Source: Gracilimonas sp040877545 (lineage in GTDB: Bacteria > Bacteroidota > Rhodothermia > Balneolales > Balneolaceae). From it: 45,326 nt of DNA. Within the stretch, counting starts at the first letter, position 1; every line of letters starts with the position of its first letter. The position numbers and the translations under genes were made by a program. Positions 26,756 to 34,452 of this stretch are shown here, in pieces. Location: assembly GCA_040877545.1 (NCBI GenBank), contig JBBDNN010000113.1, positions 1-45,326 on the forward strand. The letters run 5' to 3'. The notes below the pieces were generated by a model. That model was not told where the DNA came from. It worked only from the letters and a program-made list of their open reading frames with translations, and searched no databases.

Positions 26756-28207
26756 TCATCTTAAAATCTTCTTGTATTTCACACCTGCTTTGTAGACTCG
26801 ATTAATGCCATTGAAAGCTGCAATCCGATAAGCTTCGCTGAAGGTTGGGTAATTTAACACGTGGTTGATGAAGTAGCGCACATCCCCCCCTAAAGACATC
26901 ACCGCCTGACCAAGGTGGATCATATCACTGGCGCGTTCCCCAAAAATGTGAATTCCGATTAACTTCAGAGACTCTGTTTCAAAAACAAGTTTAAGTAATC
27001 CATCCTGCTGATTACTAATGTCGCCTTGCGTGATATTCTCATAATAAGCACGTCCCACTGTTACATCCATGCCTTTATCTTCCGCTTCTTTTTGAGTGAG
27101 GCCAATACTGGAAATTTCCGGAATAGAATAAATGGCGAAAGGAATTTGCGGTGGTAATTCCAGTGCTTTAATCCCAAACATGCGGCAAGAAGCAATTCGT
27201 CCTTCCGAAAAGGAGGCAGAAGCAAGGGCAGGAAATCCAATGATATCGCCCGCAGCAAAAATATTATCAATGTTGGTTTGATAATTTGCGTCTACTTTTA
27301 TGAAACCATTTTTATCTAATTCTACCCCGGCTTGTTTAATTCCTACGGCATCCGCATTCGGAACTTTGCCACCGAGATAAAGAACATGTTCGGTTTCAAT
27401 AACATGAACCCGGCCATCTTCAGGGTCCTTTTTCTGCGTATACTTTACTTCTGTGGTATTTCTAAGTGAATTTTGGCGAATTTCGATATTCTCTGCATTG
27501 GAAAAAACTTCAATCTTTTTCCTTTTTAAAACATTGCCAAGCTGCTCCGAAATTTCATGATCTAAAAATGGAAGGAATTCTTCTTCTTCATTCAAAACAG
27601 AAACACGGCTTCCCAAGCTGGAAAAAGTAGTAGCATATTCCAGCGTTTGAATTCCACTACCCACAATCAAGAGCCGGCGCGGAATGTGTGTTAGATTTAA
27701 GATGGAGATGTAATCGAGCACCTTGTTATGGTCTAATTCAAAACCAGTGGGTTTTACCGGATTACTCCCTGTTGCAATCAGTATATATTCAGCGGAAAAG
27801 GTTTTTTTATCACCCGTATTGCTGCTTACCTCTACTTCATTTTTGTTTTTTAAAACTCCAAAGCCGCGAATGGTGTCTATTTCATTTTTCTTGAAATCAG
27901 CTTCAACCTGGTTGTTTTTACTCTCCAGAATTTGATTTTTGTAGAACAGGATATCCGCCATTTTCTGCGGCTGGTAAGACTTCTCCAGTTCCATGTTTTC
28001 GTATTGATGCTGAAAACGCTCAATTATGCTGGCTGTTTCTCTCAGGGCTTTACTGGGAATGGTGCCGGTGTTAATCCATGTACCCCCAAAATATTCTTCA
28101 TTGGCTTCTACAACCAACACCTTTTTATCGAACTTGGAGCTTTGCATAGCGCAGGAAAAACCGGCGGGACCGCTTCCTATAATAATAATGTCGTAATCGT
28201 AAATCAT
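26756..28207 (-). CDS. sthA: Soluble (Si-specific) NAD(P)+ transhydrogenase
   Basis: This flavoprotein transfers hydride between NADPH and NAD+ and so balances the two pools. I chose the ATG at 28207 (MIYDYDIIIIGSGPAG, 483 residues). A TTG nine codons upstream would only add a non-conserved leader. Dinucleotide-binding motifs are GSGPAG (11-16) and a second GSGIQTLEYA. A FAD-binding ATGSNP and FAAGDIIGFP are present. At the site where lipoamide dehydrogenases have the redox disulfide (GGxCxxxGCIPSK), this protein has GGTWINTGTIPSKAL, with both Cys replaced. The GTIPSKAL form is typical of SthA and rules out a disulfide reductase. It faces away from sodA, 332 bp off. Confidence 0.87.
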   Translation of the reverse strand: MIYDYDIIIIGSGPAGFSCAMQSSKFDKKVLVVEANEEYFGGTWINTGTIPSKALRETASIIERFQHQYENMELEKSYQPQKMADILFYKNQILESKNNQVEADFKKNEIDTIRGFGVLKNKNEVEVSSNTGDKKTFSAEYILIATGSNPVKPTGFELDHNKVLDYISILNLTHIPRRLLIVGSGIQTLEYATTFSSLGSRVSVLNEEEEFLPFLDHEISEQLGNVLKRKKIEVFSNAENIEIRQNSLRNTTEVKYTQKKDPEDGRVHVIETEHVLYLGGKVPNADAVGIKQAGVELDKNGFIKVDANYQTNIDNIFAAGDIIGFPALASASFSEGRIASCRMFGIKALELPPQIPFAIYSIPEISSIGLTQKEAEDKGMDVTVGRAYYENITQGDISNQQDGLLKLVFETESLKLIGIHIFGERASDMIHLGQAVMSLGGDVRYFINHVLNYPTFSEAYRIAAFNGINRVYKAGVKYKKILR

Positions 28208-28539
28208 AAAGTAGTTAAGTGAGCCTGAAGACAAAATATAATCAATTTTGATAGGTATTTCAGTGCTACTTCTGTTCTAAATTCATGCTCAACTTCCTCT
28301 TCGAAATTGACCGATTATTTTAGAGCTCTTGCCAATGAATTTCTCAAAATTAATGATAATATATTTCTTAGCTGTTGGTAACCCCGTCGGAGCTATAGAC
28401 TAAGCAAATCTGAAAGATAGATTGTATAGATGGAAACAGGAACGATTTTTAATTCCGCAATGCTTATGTTTTAGAACTGTAAACAAAAGGCGCACAACTA
28501 ATAAGTGCCTGATAATTTAAATTTAATTTGGAGGTAACA
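28208..28539. other. Divergent promoter gap between sthA and sodA
   Basis: This 332-bp non-coding gap should hold both promoters. I see no tRNA, riboswitch or long inverted repeat. A GGAGG at 28530-28534 is the sodA ribosome-binding site. Confidence 0.5.
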
Positions 28540-29148
28540 ATGGCTTACTCTCTCCCTGAACTCCCCTATGATTACGATGCACTTGAACCAACTGTAGATG
28601 CACGAACAATGGAGGTTCATCACACCAAACACCATCAAGGGTATACCAAAAAAGTAAATGCCGCTCTCGAAGGTCACGAATTTGCCAACCTGGAAATAGA
28701 AGAAGTATTGAGCAGAATAGATGAAGTTCCCCAGGATAAACGACAGGCTGTAATTAATAATGGCGGTGGCTATGCAAATCACAATTTATTCTGGAAGATT
28801 CTTTCCCCTTCGGGAAGTGGAAAACCGGATGGTGAATTAGCGACAGCAATTGATGACACTTTCGGTAATTTTGATGATTTTAAAGAAGAATTCAGCAATG
28901 CGGCAGCTACACGGTTTGGCTCGGGTTGGGCCTGGCTTTCTGTAGATAATGGCGGAAATTTGAAAGTTCACTCAACAGCAAATCAGGATAGCCCTTACAT
29001 GGATGGCTTGACTCCAATCCTGGGGCTTGATGTATGGGAACATGCCTATTACCTGAATTACCAAAACCGGCGACCTGATTATATCTCAGCATTTTGGGAT
29101 GTGGTAAACTGGGAACAGGTTAGTGAAAATTATAAAAACGCAAAGTAG
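28540..29148 (+). CDS. sodA: Superoxide dismutase, Mn-type
   Basis: The enzyme converts superoxide to hydrogen peroxide and oxygen. The start at 28540 is fixed by GGAGG six bases upstream; an in-frame TTG at 28528 overlaps that ribosome-binding site. The 202-residue protein has all four metal ligands: His27 (MEVHHTKHH), His81 (GGGYANHNLFW), Asp164 and His168 (DVWEHAYY). The active-site Gln is Gln149 in STANQDSP, and glycines occupy the GGG before Tyr78; this is the Mn pattern rather than the Fe pattern. No signal peptide is present, so it is cytosolic. A strong terminator follows at 29156-29196, separating it from the bacilliredoxin gene. Confidence 0.95.
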   Translation: MAYSLPELPYDYDALEPTVDARTMEVHHTKHHQGYTKKVNAALEGHEFANLEIEEVLSRIDEVPQDKRQAVINNGGGYANHNLFWKILSPSGSGKPDGELATAIDDTFGNFDDFKEEFSNAAATRFGSGWAWLSVDNGGNLKVHSTANQDSPYMDGLTPILGLDVWEHAYYLNYQNRRPDYISAFWDVVNWEQVSENYKNAK

Positions 29149-29155
29149 TATTTAT

Positions 29156-29196
29156 TCTGCCCAGCCATTTCTAATATAGGCTGGGCAGATTATTTT
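29156..29196 (+). terminator. Rho-independent terminator of sodA
   Basis: A perfect 11-bp stem, TCTGCCCAGCC (29156-29166) with GGCTGGGCAGA (29179-29189), has a 12-base loop and is followed by TTATTTT. It starts 8 bases after the sodA stop. Confidence 0.88.
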
Positions 29197-29252
29197 AGGT
29201 GAAGTATTTTGTATCTTTAGCTAAAATATTTTTTTAAATAAAAGAGAACGTT

Positions 29253-29696
29253 ATGCAATTTGGATTTGGAATGGGACCTGATACCTCCTGGATGAGAGAA
29301 GAACTCACTCAATTTGGAGTAGAAGAATTAAAAACACCCGGCGACGTAGACCGCGCTATGCAAGAGTACAAAGGCACCATGCTAATGGTAATTAATTCGG
29401 TTTGCGGATGTGCAGCCGGTAATGCACGTCCTGGTTTGGGTATTGCTTTGGAGAATTCTGAAATAAAACCTGAACATATGGTTACTGTATTTGCCGGACA
29501 GGATAAAGAAGCAACCGCTCATGCACGTGAGTATTTTAGCGAATACCCACCTTCTTCACCAGCATTTGCATATTTTGTAGATGGTGAAATTAAAGCCATG
29601 GTGCCCCGACACCGCATAGAAGGCCGCTCGCGCGAAGAAGTAGCAGCCGATCTAAAAATGGTGTTCGAAGCTTTTACAGAAAAAGCAGATCACTAA
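29253..29696 (+). CDS. BrxA/BrxB-family bacilliredoxin
   Basis: Bacilliredoxins remove bacillithiol from oxidised protein thiols. The 147-residue product shows the family's CGC motif (Cys51-Gly-Cys53) in VINSVCGCAAGNARPGL, followed by VTVFAGQDKEATAHAREYF and the C-terminal PRHRIEGRSREEVAADL. These match BrxA/BrxB (the former DUF1094, YphP/YqiW). The N-terminal FGFGMGPDTSWMREELTQFGVEEL is also typical of the family. It lies between two terminators and so is probably transcribed alone. A possible Bacteroidota -7 element, TATCTTTAG, is at 29212-29220. It fits with sodA and sthA in oxidative-stress defence. Whether this organism makes bacillithiol cannot be seen here. Confidence 0.93.
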   Translation: MQFGFGMGPDTSWMREELTQFGVEELKTPGDVDRAMQEYKGTMLMVINSVCGCAAGNARPGLGIALENSEIKPEHMVTVFAGQDKEATAHAREYFSEYPPSSPAFAYFVDGEIKAMVPRHRIEGRSREEVAADLKMVFEAFTEKADH

Positions 29697-29717
29697 AAAT
29701 TGATTGATTATTTTTTT

Positions 29718-29745
29718 AAAGCCGGCTCTTGAGCTGGCTTTTTTT
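29718..29745 (+). terminator. Rho-independent terminator of the bacilliredoxin gene
   Basis: AAAGCCGGCT (29718-29727) pairs with AGCTGGCTTT (29732-29741), with one G-T pair and a 4-base loop, followed by more T residues to 29745. It starts 22 bases after the stop. Confidence 0.83.
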
Positions 29746-29863
29746 ATGTTTTAGAAAAAATAAAAATGTCCAGATGCGGCCTTTAAGCGCCAATATTTGA
29801 GATAGTAGGCTTTTTGTAAAGGAAATGTTACATTTTTGTGGCTCTATTAAAAGAGGTGCTGAT

Positions 29864-30256
29864 ATGGAAATTTCCAAAAAAGCCATTATCGTTGAAGACA
29901 ACCTGATTCTGTCTATTCTCTATGAGAACTATCTTAAAGAGATGGTTTTTATTACAGCAGGCGAGATTAAAGATGGAAAGCGGGCTGTTGAATTGGTGAA
30001 AAAGTATGCTCCAGACATAGTTATAATGGATATTATACTGGAGGGAAGCATGGACGGCATTCAGGCTGCTGAAGAAGTTCGTAAATTTTCAAATATTCCC
30101 ATTGTGTTTATTACTGGCAACACAGACTTTGTCCATATTGAAAGAGCTGGTAAAATTGAGAATTCAAAATTCCTGAAAAAACCTATTTCTGAAGAAAGGC
30201 TGAAAAGGGCGGTTTTATACTTACTCAGCAAACCAAGCAAAACCTCAGGCACTTAA
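29864..30256 (+). CDS. Single-domain response regulator (CheY-like)
   Basis: The 130-residue product is a bare receiver domain. I start at 29864, where ATG follows an AGAGGTG; an open frame from 29825 adds 13 residues unlike a receiver. All residues for phosphorylation are present: acidic pair Glu11-Asp12 (IIVEDN), phospho-acceptor Asp56 (DIVIMDIILEG), Thr84 (FITGN) and Lys106 before Pro107 (FLKKPI). With no output domain, it should act through protein contacts, for example in a phosphorelay. The LEGSMDGIQAAEEVR stretch resembles receivers found with hybrid PAS kinases. No kinase is next to it. Its last 12 bases overlap the converging alpha-oxoamine synthase gene. Confidence 0.9.
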   Translation: MEISKKAIIVEDNLILSILYENYLKEMVFITAGEIKDGKRAVELVKKYAPDIVIMDIILEGSMDGIQAAEEVRKFSNIPIVFITGNTDFVHIERAGKIENSKFLKKPISEERLKRAVLYLLSKPSKTSGT

Positions 30257-31471
30257 TTTTGAAGCTGCTGAAAATACAAAATCCTTAATCGATTCAAATG
30301 CATGCAGTGTCTTCTCAATTTGTGCATCGTTGTGGGCCGCTGTAGGAATCAGGCGAATCAAAACAGTTCCTTTAGGAACTACGGGGTAAGCAACACCGCT
30401 CACAAATACTCCATGTTCCTCGCGCAGTTTTCGCATAATATCCTGGCAAAGATCGGTGCTTCCCTGTGTTAGCACAGGTGTGACCGGGCTTTCGGATGGC
30501 AGAACGGTATAGCCAATATCTTGCAGGCCTTCCCGAAGCTTAATGGTGTTTTCCCAAAGTTTTTCTCTCCATTCAGGATGCTGACGAATCATTTTCAGGC
30601 GCTCCCGGGCTGTTACAACCATCGGCATAGGCAGCGATTTGGCAAATATCTGGCTGCGTGTATTTGCTTTCAGAAATTCGATAACTCGAGGTTCAGAGGC
30701 TACAAAAGCGCCAATCAAAGCAACGGCTTTAGCAAAGGTTCCGAAATAAATATCGATTCCATCCTGACAGCCAAGCTGTGTACCGGCACCGGAACCATCG
30801 TTTCCGAGGGTACCGAATCCATGCGCATCATCAACTAAAAGCCGAAAAGGAACTTCTTTCTTCAGCTCAATAATTTCCGGGAGTATTCCAAGGTCTCCGG
30901 TCATCCCAAAAACGCCTTCCGTTACTACAAGAATAGAAGAATTGTCTTTCTTTTTGCTTGCAGCACGATATAGCTGTTTTTTAAAACTCTCAATATCGTT
31001 GTGCTTGAAAACTGATTTTTCTCCCATAGCCAGCTGTTTTCCGTCTACAATGCAGGCATGGCTAAGTTCATCATAGATGAGAAAATCGTTACGATCTACC
31101 AAAGCATGAATGGTGCTCATTATTCCCTGGTAGCCATAATTAAGAAGAAGAGCAGAGGGTTTATGAACAAAATCGGCAAGTTCTTGCTCAAGTAATTCAT
31201 GTTCAGTAGAATTGCCGGTCATCAACCGGGCGCCCATCGGTGCACTTAAGGTATACTTTTCGGTAGCAGCAGTATCTACTTTTTTTATTTCAGGATTGCT
31301 GCCAACCCCCAAATAATCGTTAATGCTCCAGACAACAACATTTTTACCGTTGAATTGCATTTCCGGCCCTAATGGCCCTTCAAGTTTTGGAAAAGTATAG
31401 TACCCATATCCTTCAGAAGTAAAGGGGCCAAGTGGACTTGGTCTCCCCTCAAGCTTGTCAAATAAATCCAT
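30245..31471 (-). CDS. Alpha-oxoamine synthase, possibly serine palmitoyltransferase
   Basis: This 408-residue PLP enzyme belongs to the alpha-oxoamine synthase family (AONS, KBL, SPT), which condenses an amino acid with an acyl-CoA. Family residues are INDYLGVGSNP (50-60), His138 stacking on PLP in DELSHACIVDG, Asp214 and His217 in LVDDAHGFG, and the PLP lysine Lys248 in GTFAKAVALIG. The C-terminal GVFVSGVAYPVVPKGTVLIRLIPTAAHND is also typical. There are no bio genes and no tdh nearby, so biotin or threonine metabolism is not supported by context. Serine palmitoyltransferase, the first step of sphingolipid synthesis known in Bacteroidota, is the alternative I favour weakly. A good promoter lies at 31540-31571. 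Confidence 0.72.
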   Translation of the reverse strand: MDLFDKLEGRPSPLGPFTSEGYGYYTFPKLEGPLGPEMQFNGKNVVVWSINDYLGVGSNPEIKKVDTAATEKYTLSAPMGARLMTGNSTEHELLEQELADFVHKPSALLLNYGYQGIMSTIHALVDRNDFLIYDELSHACIVDGKQLAMGEKSVFKHNDIESFKKQLYRAASKKKDNSSILVVTEGVFGMTGDLGILPEIIELKKEVPFRLLVDDAHGFGTLGNDGSGAGTQLGCQDGIDIYFGTFAKAVALIGAFVASEPRVIEFLKANTRSQIFAKSLPMPMVVTARERLKMIRQHPEWREKLWENTIKLREGLQDIGYTVLPSESPVTPVLTQGSTDLCQDIMRKLREEHGVFVSGVAYPVVPKGTVLIRLIPTAAHNDAQIEKTLHAFESIKDFVFSAASKLSA

Positions 31472-31539
31472 AAATAACCGATGAGAAATTTCTCTTATAA
31501 TTGCTAAATAATGACCGGGCGGCCATTCATAAAAACGAG

Positions 31540-31571
31540 CAAAAGGTACATAAATATACCTTCAACTCAAA
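31540..31571 (-). promoter_or_regulatory. Bacteroidota-type promoter of the alpha-oxoamine synthase gene
   Basis: Read on the minus strand, TTTG (31571-31568) is followed 19 bases later by TACCTTTTG (31548-31540). This closely fits the Bacteroidota primary-sigma consensus (TTTG at -33, TAnnTTTG at -7). The start codon is about 70 bases downstream. Confidence 0.5.
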
Positions 31572-31633
31572 GGCGGCAGATGTAATACAAATGACAAAAG
31601 CCCCTATATGAATATTAATTTCCTGCGATTTCT

Positions 31634-32989
31634 TTAATCCAGATTTGGGCGAAGGATAAATAAGCCATCTTCAATATCACTGACTACTACTATTCCACTC
31701 TCGAAATAAGGATAATTACTCCAGGTGCCAGAAAATGAAACCTGATCGGTATTTGGTTTTGTGTCGAAAAAAGCCACTCGCTCCAGGCTTGCAGTGGCAA
31801 CTCCCGAAATATCTAAAATTTGCAGGCCCGAATTGTAATTAGTTTCGTAGGCATAATTCATTTTGATATACAAATTGTGATCAATAGAGTTTGTTTCGTG
31901 ATTGTAATAACCGACAAAGGCAGGATCATCTAAATCCTGCACATCCCATACATAGGTTTTGGTATTTCGGCCAAGATTTTGCTCATCCAATTCATCGTTC
32001 ATCAGGAAATAAGCTTGATCTTCTGTCAGCCAACCCTGGTGAGAATACTGCATATCAACCTGTCGTTTATAGCCAATAGTTGTTGGATTCTCCTTATCCG
32101 AAACATCTGCAATCACCACATTTCCTTCAGCAGAATTAAAGCAGATTTCTTTACCGTTGTGCTCGGTATCAGGGCCATTGTAATTTACACATTGCGCATC
32201 ATGTATATATCCGGGAGCGATTCGATAATTTCCAGGTGTTGAATCGATATAGCATCCAGCAAAGGTTGGATTTTTAGGGTCGTTAATATCAATCATATGT
32301 AAACCTGATTCTTCACGGCTGCCACAGATCTCGGCATTGGTTACTCCAACCGCATAAGCAAACCCTGATTCCTCATTAATGACAATGTTATGAGCACTTG
32401 CAAGCTGATCGTAGAGGGCATCATGTGAAAATTCAATAGATTCGCCCTCAAAATTCCTGAGTTTTGTTAAGTCAAAAACCTGCATGCCATGTGGCTGGGC
32501 ATCACTCACTACAAATACATGGTCATTAAATACTTTAAGATCGCGCCAGGCTGAACCTTCTTGTAATGATTTAGAACGCTCTGTTGTTCCTATCCCTAAA
32601 TTACAGGCAGGATATTCAGACAAAGACAGCTTTGGATATTTAGCTGTTAAAGAAGATTCAGGTAATATACCTACCACTACCGGATTTTCAGGATCAGAAA
32701 TATCTACAAAAGAAATGCCATTTGTTAATCCAACCAGTGCATATTCTTTGTCGGTTTGGGGATCGGTCCATCCCCAGATATCATTCAAAAATAAAGTAGA
32801 ATCGCCGGCTAATTCATGCACTGAAAGATGCGCGAATAAATCTACATTTGAGCAGGGATAGGTGTCATCGGCTATGCCATCCTCGCAGGGAAACGGAGCT
32901 TCGGATACATCTGGCTCGCTGGCAGTATTACATCCCATAAAAAAAGCGAAACAGGAAATAACAGAAATAAGGAGCGTGTTTTTTACCAT
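31634..32989 (-). CDS. Choice-of-anchor B family lipoprotein (LVIVD-type beta-propeller)
   Basis: The 451-residue product has a lipobox signal (MVKNTLLISVISCFAFFMGC, Cys20), so it is a predicted lipoprotein. The mature part has repeated units of the form hydrophobic-VDISDPENPVVVG (near 95), MIDINDPKNPTFAGCYID (near 240), VIADVSDKENPTTIGYK (near 297) and VWDVQDLDDPAFVGYY (near 350). This matches the LVIVD-repeat beta-propeller of the choice-of-anchor B family. Conserved hallmarks are NDIWGWTDPQTDKEYALVG near the N-terminus, SAHNIVINEE, HDAQCVNYNGPD, and SHQGWLTEDQAYFLMNDELDE. Members of this family use different surface anchors; here it is a lipid. The function is unknown. The propeller carries several Cys residues that may form disulfides. 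Confidence 0.9.
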   Translation of the reverse strand: MVKNTLLISVISCFAFFMGCNTASEPDVSEAPFPCEDGIADDTYPCSNVDLFAHLSVHELAGDSTLFLNDIWGWTDPQTDKEYALVGLTNGISFVDISDPENPVVVGILPESSLTAKYPKLSLSEYPACNLGIGTTERSKSLQEGSAWRDLKVFNDHVFVVSDAQPHGMQVFDLTKLRNFEGESIEFSHDALYDQLASAHNIVINEESGFAYAVGVTNAEICGSREESGLHMIDINDPKNPTFAGCYIDSTPGNYRIAPGYIHDAQCVNYNGPDTEHNGKEICFNSAEGNVVIADVSDKENPTTIGYKRQVDMQYSHQGWLTEDQAYFLMNDELDEQNLGRNTKTYVWDVQDLDDPAFVGYYNHETNSIDHNLYIKMNYAYETNYNSGLQILDISGVATASLERVAFFDTKPNTDQVSFSGTWSNYPYFESGIVVVSDIEDGLFILRPNLD

Positions 32990-33081
32990 ATGGCTTATCT
33001 TTTTAATGAATTTCTAAAATTACAAAAAAGCTGGTGACAAATATTAACGTATAAACGGATTCCGTATTTTTCACTATTAAT

Positions 33082-34452
33082 TTATTTTGAAAGCAACATC
33101 TTTTGTGTGAAAGTTTGCCCGCCTGCAATCAACTGATAAAAGTAAATTCCACTCGAAAGTCCCGATGCATCAAATGTTACGGAATGCAAACCCGCTGTTT
33201 TATTTTCATCAACTAAAGTTGCCACTTTTCTGCCAATCACATTATAGATAACAAGTGAAATTGCACCAGCATTCTTTAAATCATAGCTGATGTTTGTAGT
33301 TGGGTTGAATGGATTCGGATAATTTTGGTGCAGTTGAAAACGATCAGCAACTGCCGGTGATTCTTCATTTGAAACAACGGGATCAAGAAAAAGTTGTCCT
33401 GCATTTTCAAAACCTTTGGTTGAGGAATCACTGACTGCCCAGGTAAAATCATGGTAGGATTCGCCGGTGCCTGTTAATCCAATTGATGTGTTTGCAGAAG
33501 TAGATTCTGGCTCTGTCACTCCTACATCAATGCTTTCATAATCTTGAGCTGGGCCATCAATGGCTGTAAAAGTTTCACCATAAGAAATAAACTGTACTAT
33601 TTCTCCATCCACTGATAAACTCAGTCCATCAGGATCTCCATTTTGAATGCCTTCTGTATTAACAGAAAAAAGCTGATATCCAGAAGGGCTATTCTCAGAC
33701 TCAGCTATATCATCTCCCGAAAATGAAGCATAAGATCGGCCACCGGTGCCGTTGTAAAGAGTCAGAACAACCTCATCTTCCTGTATGGCATTACTTTTAG
33801 CCACAACCCCCAATTCCCTTGCTATTTCCACAAACTCACTACTGTCTGGTCCTGCATTTTGATAATGAAATTCATTGATCCAATAATCAAGATAGCCGAG
33901 TTGGGGCCCATCATTATTTCGAATCACTAATCTTAGAGTATCAGTGTTTCCAATTTCAGCCTCCTTTACATTTTCTAATGCCATAAGAATGGTTTCATTT
34001 CGCTCATATTCATCATCATCTGATATTGAAATTAAAAATGATTGTGCTGCGTCTGAACCGGCAGGGAAAGTAAGAGTTGTTGTATTGAAAGCTTCAAAAT
34101 CTTCCTCGCCAGCCGTTCCTCCTGCATAAGTAACATCTACGGTTGTGGAAGTTTCAGCATTATAATTGGTGATATTGACTTCAACCTGAACCTCTCCTTC
34201 ATTTTCAAAAACAGCAATTTTGTCGGTGCTAAATTCTACTACGGCTGGAGCATCTGTGTTGTCGGATTGGCCAAAACTTTGATTGGCATTTAAAGAACCT
34301 TTGCTGTTTGAGTCGGTACTTTCCCAGCTAAAATCAGAATAGGTAGTTCCCGTACCAGCTAAGGAAAGAGAACTGCCTGCTGGTGAAGAACTTGTTTGCT
34401 CCACACCTATATCAGAGCTTTCCACATCCTGTAATGAATTGAATAAGATCAC
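33082..34452 (-). CDS. C-terminal half of broken endonuclease I protein, with T9SS sorting domain
   Basis: This frame continues the protein encoded by 34412-35935 after a frameshift. It contains DVESSDIGVEQ (end of the first lamin-tail-like unit) and a second Calx-beta-like domain (PAVVEFSTDKIAVFENEGEVQVEVNI, about 70-180). A second lamin-tail-like unit (YWINEFHYQNAGPDSSEFVEIA, about 190-360) follows. The type IX sorting domain starts NYPNPFNPTTNISYDL (about 378) and ends SGIYFYQLIAGGQTFTQKMLLSK. The first residues MILFNS are an out-of-frame reading of bases that encode DLIQFI in the other frame, so the listed ATG is probably not a real start. Without the upstream half there is no signal peptide, so this fragment alone should not be exported. 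Confidence 0.82.
   Translation of the reverse strand: MILFNSLQDVESSDIGVEQTSSSPAGSSLSLAGTGTTYSDFSWESTDSNSKGSLNANQSFGQSDNTDAPAVVEFSTDKIAVFENEGEVQVEVNITNYNAETSTTVDVTYAGGTAGEEDFEAFNTTTLTFPAGSDAAQSFLISISDDDEYERNETILMALENVKEAEIGNTDTLRLVIRNNDGPQLGYLDYWINEFHYQNAGPDSSEFVEIARELGVVAKSNAIQEDEVVLTLYNGTGGRSYASFSGDDIAESENSPSGYQLFSVNTEGIQNGDPDGLSLSVDGEIVQFISYGETFTAIDGPAQDYESIDVGVTEPESTSANTSIGLTGTGESYHDFTWAVSDSSTKGFENAGQLFLDPVVSNEESPAVADRFQLHQNYPNPFNPTTNISYDLKNAGAISLVIYNVIGRKVATLVDENKTAGLHSVTFDASGLSSGIYFYQLIAGGQTFTQKMLLSK

Noticed and set aside
27000..28207. Lipoamide dehydrogenase or mercuric reductase
   Set aside because: Both Cys of the redox disulfide are missing (GGTWINTGTIPSKAL), which fits soluble transhydrogenase instead.
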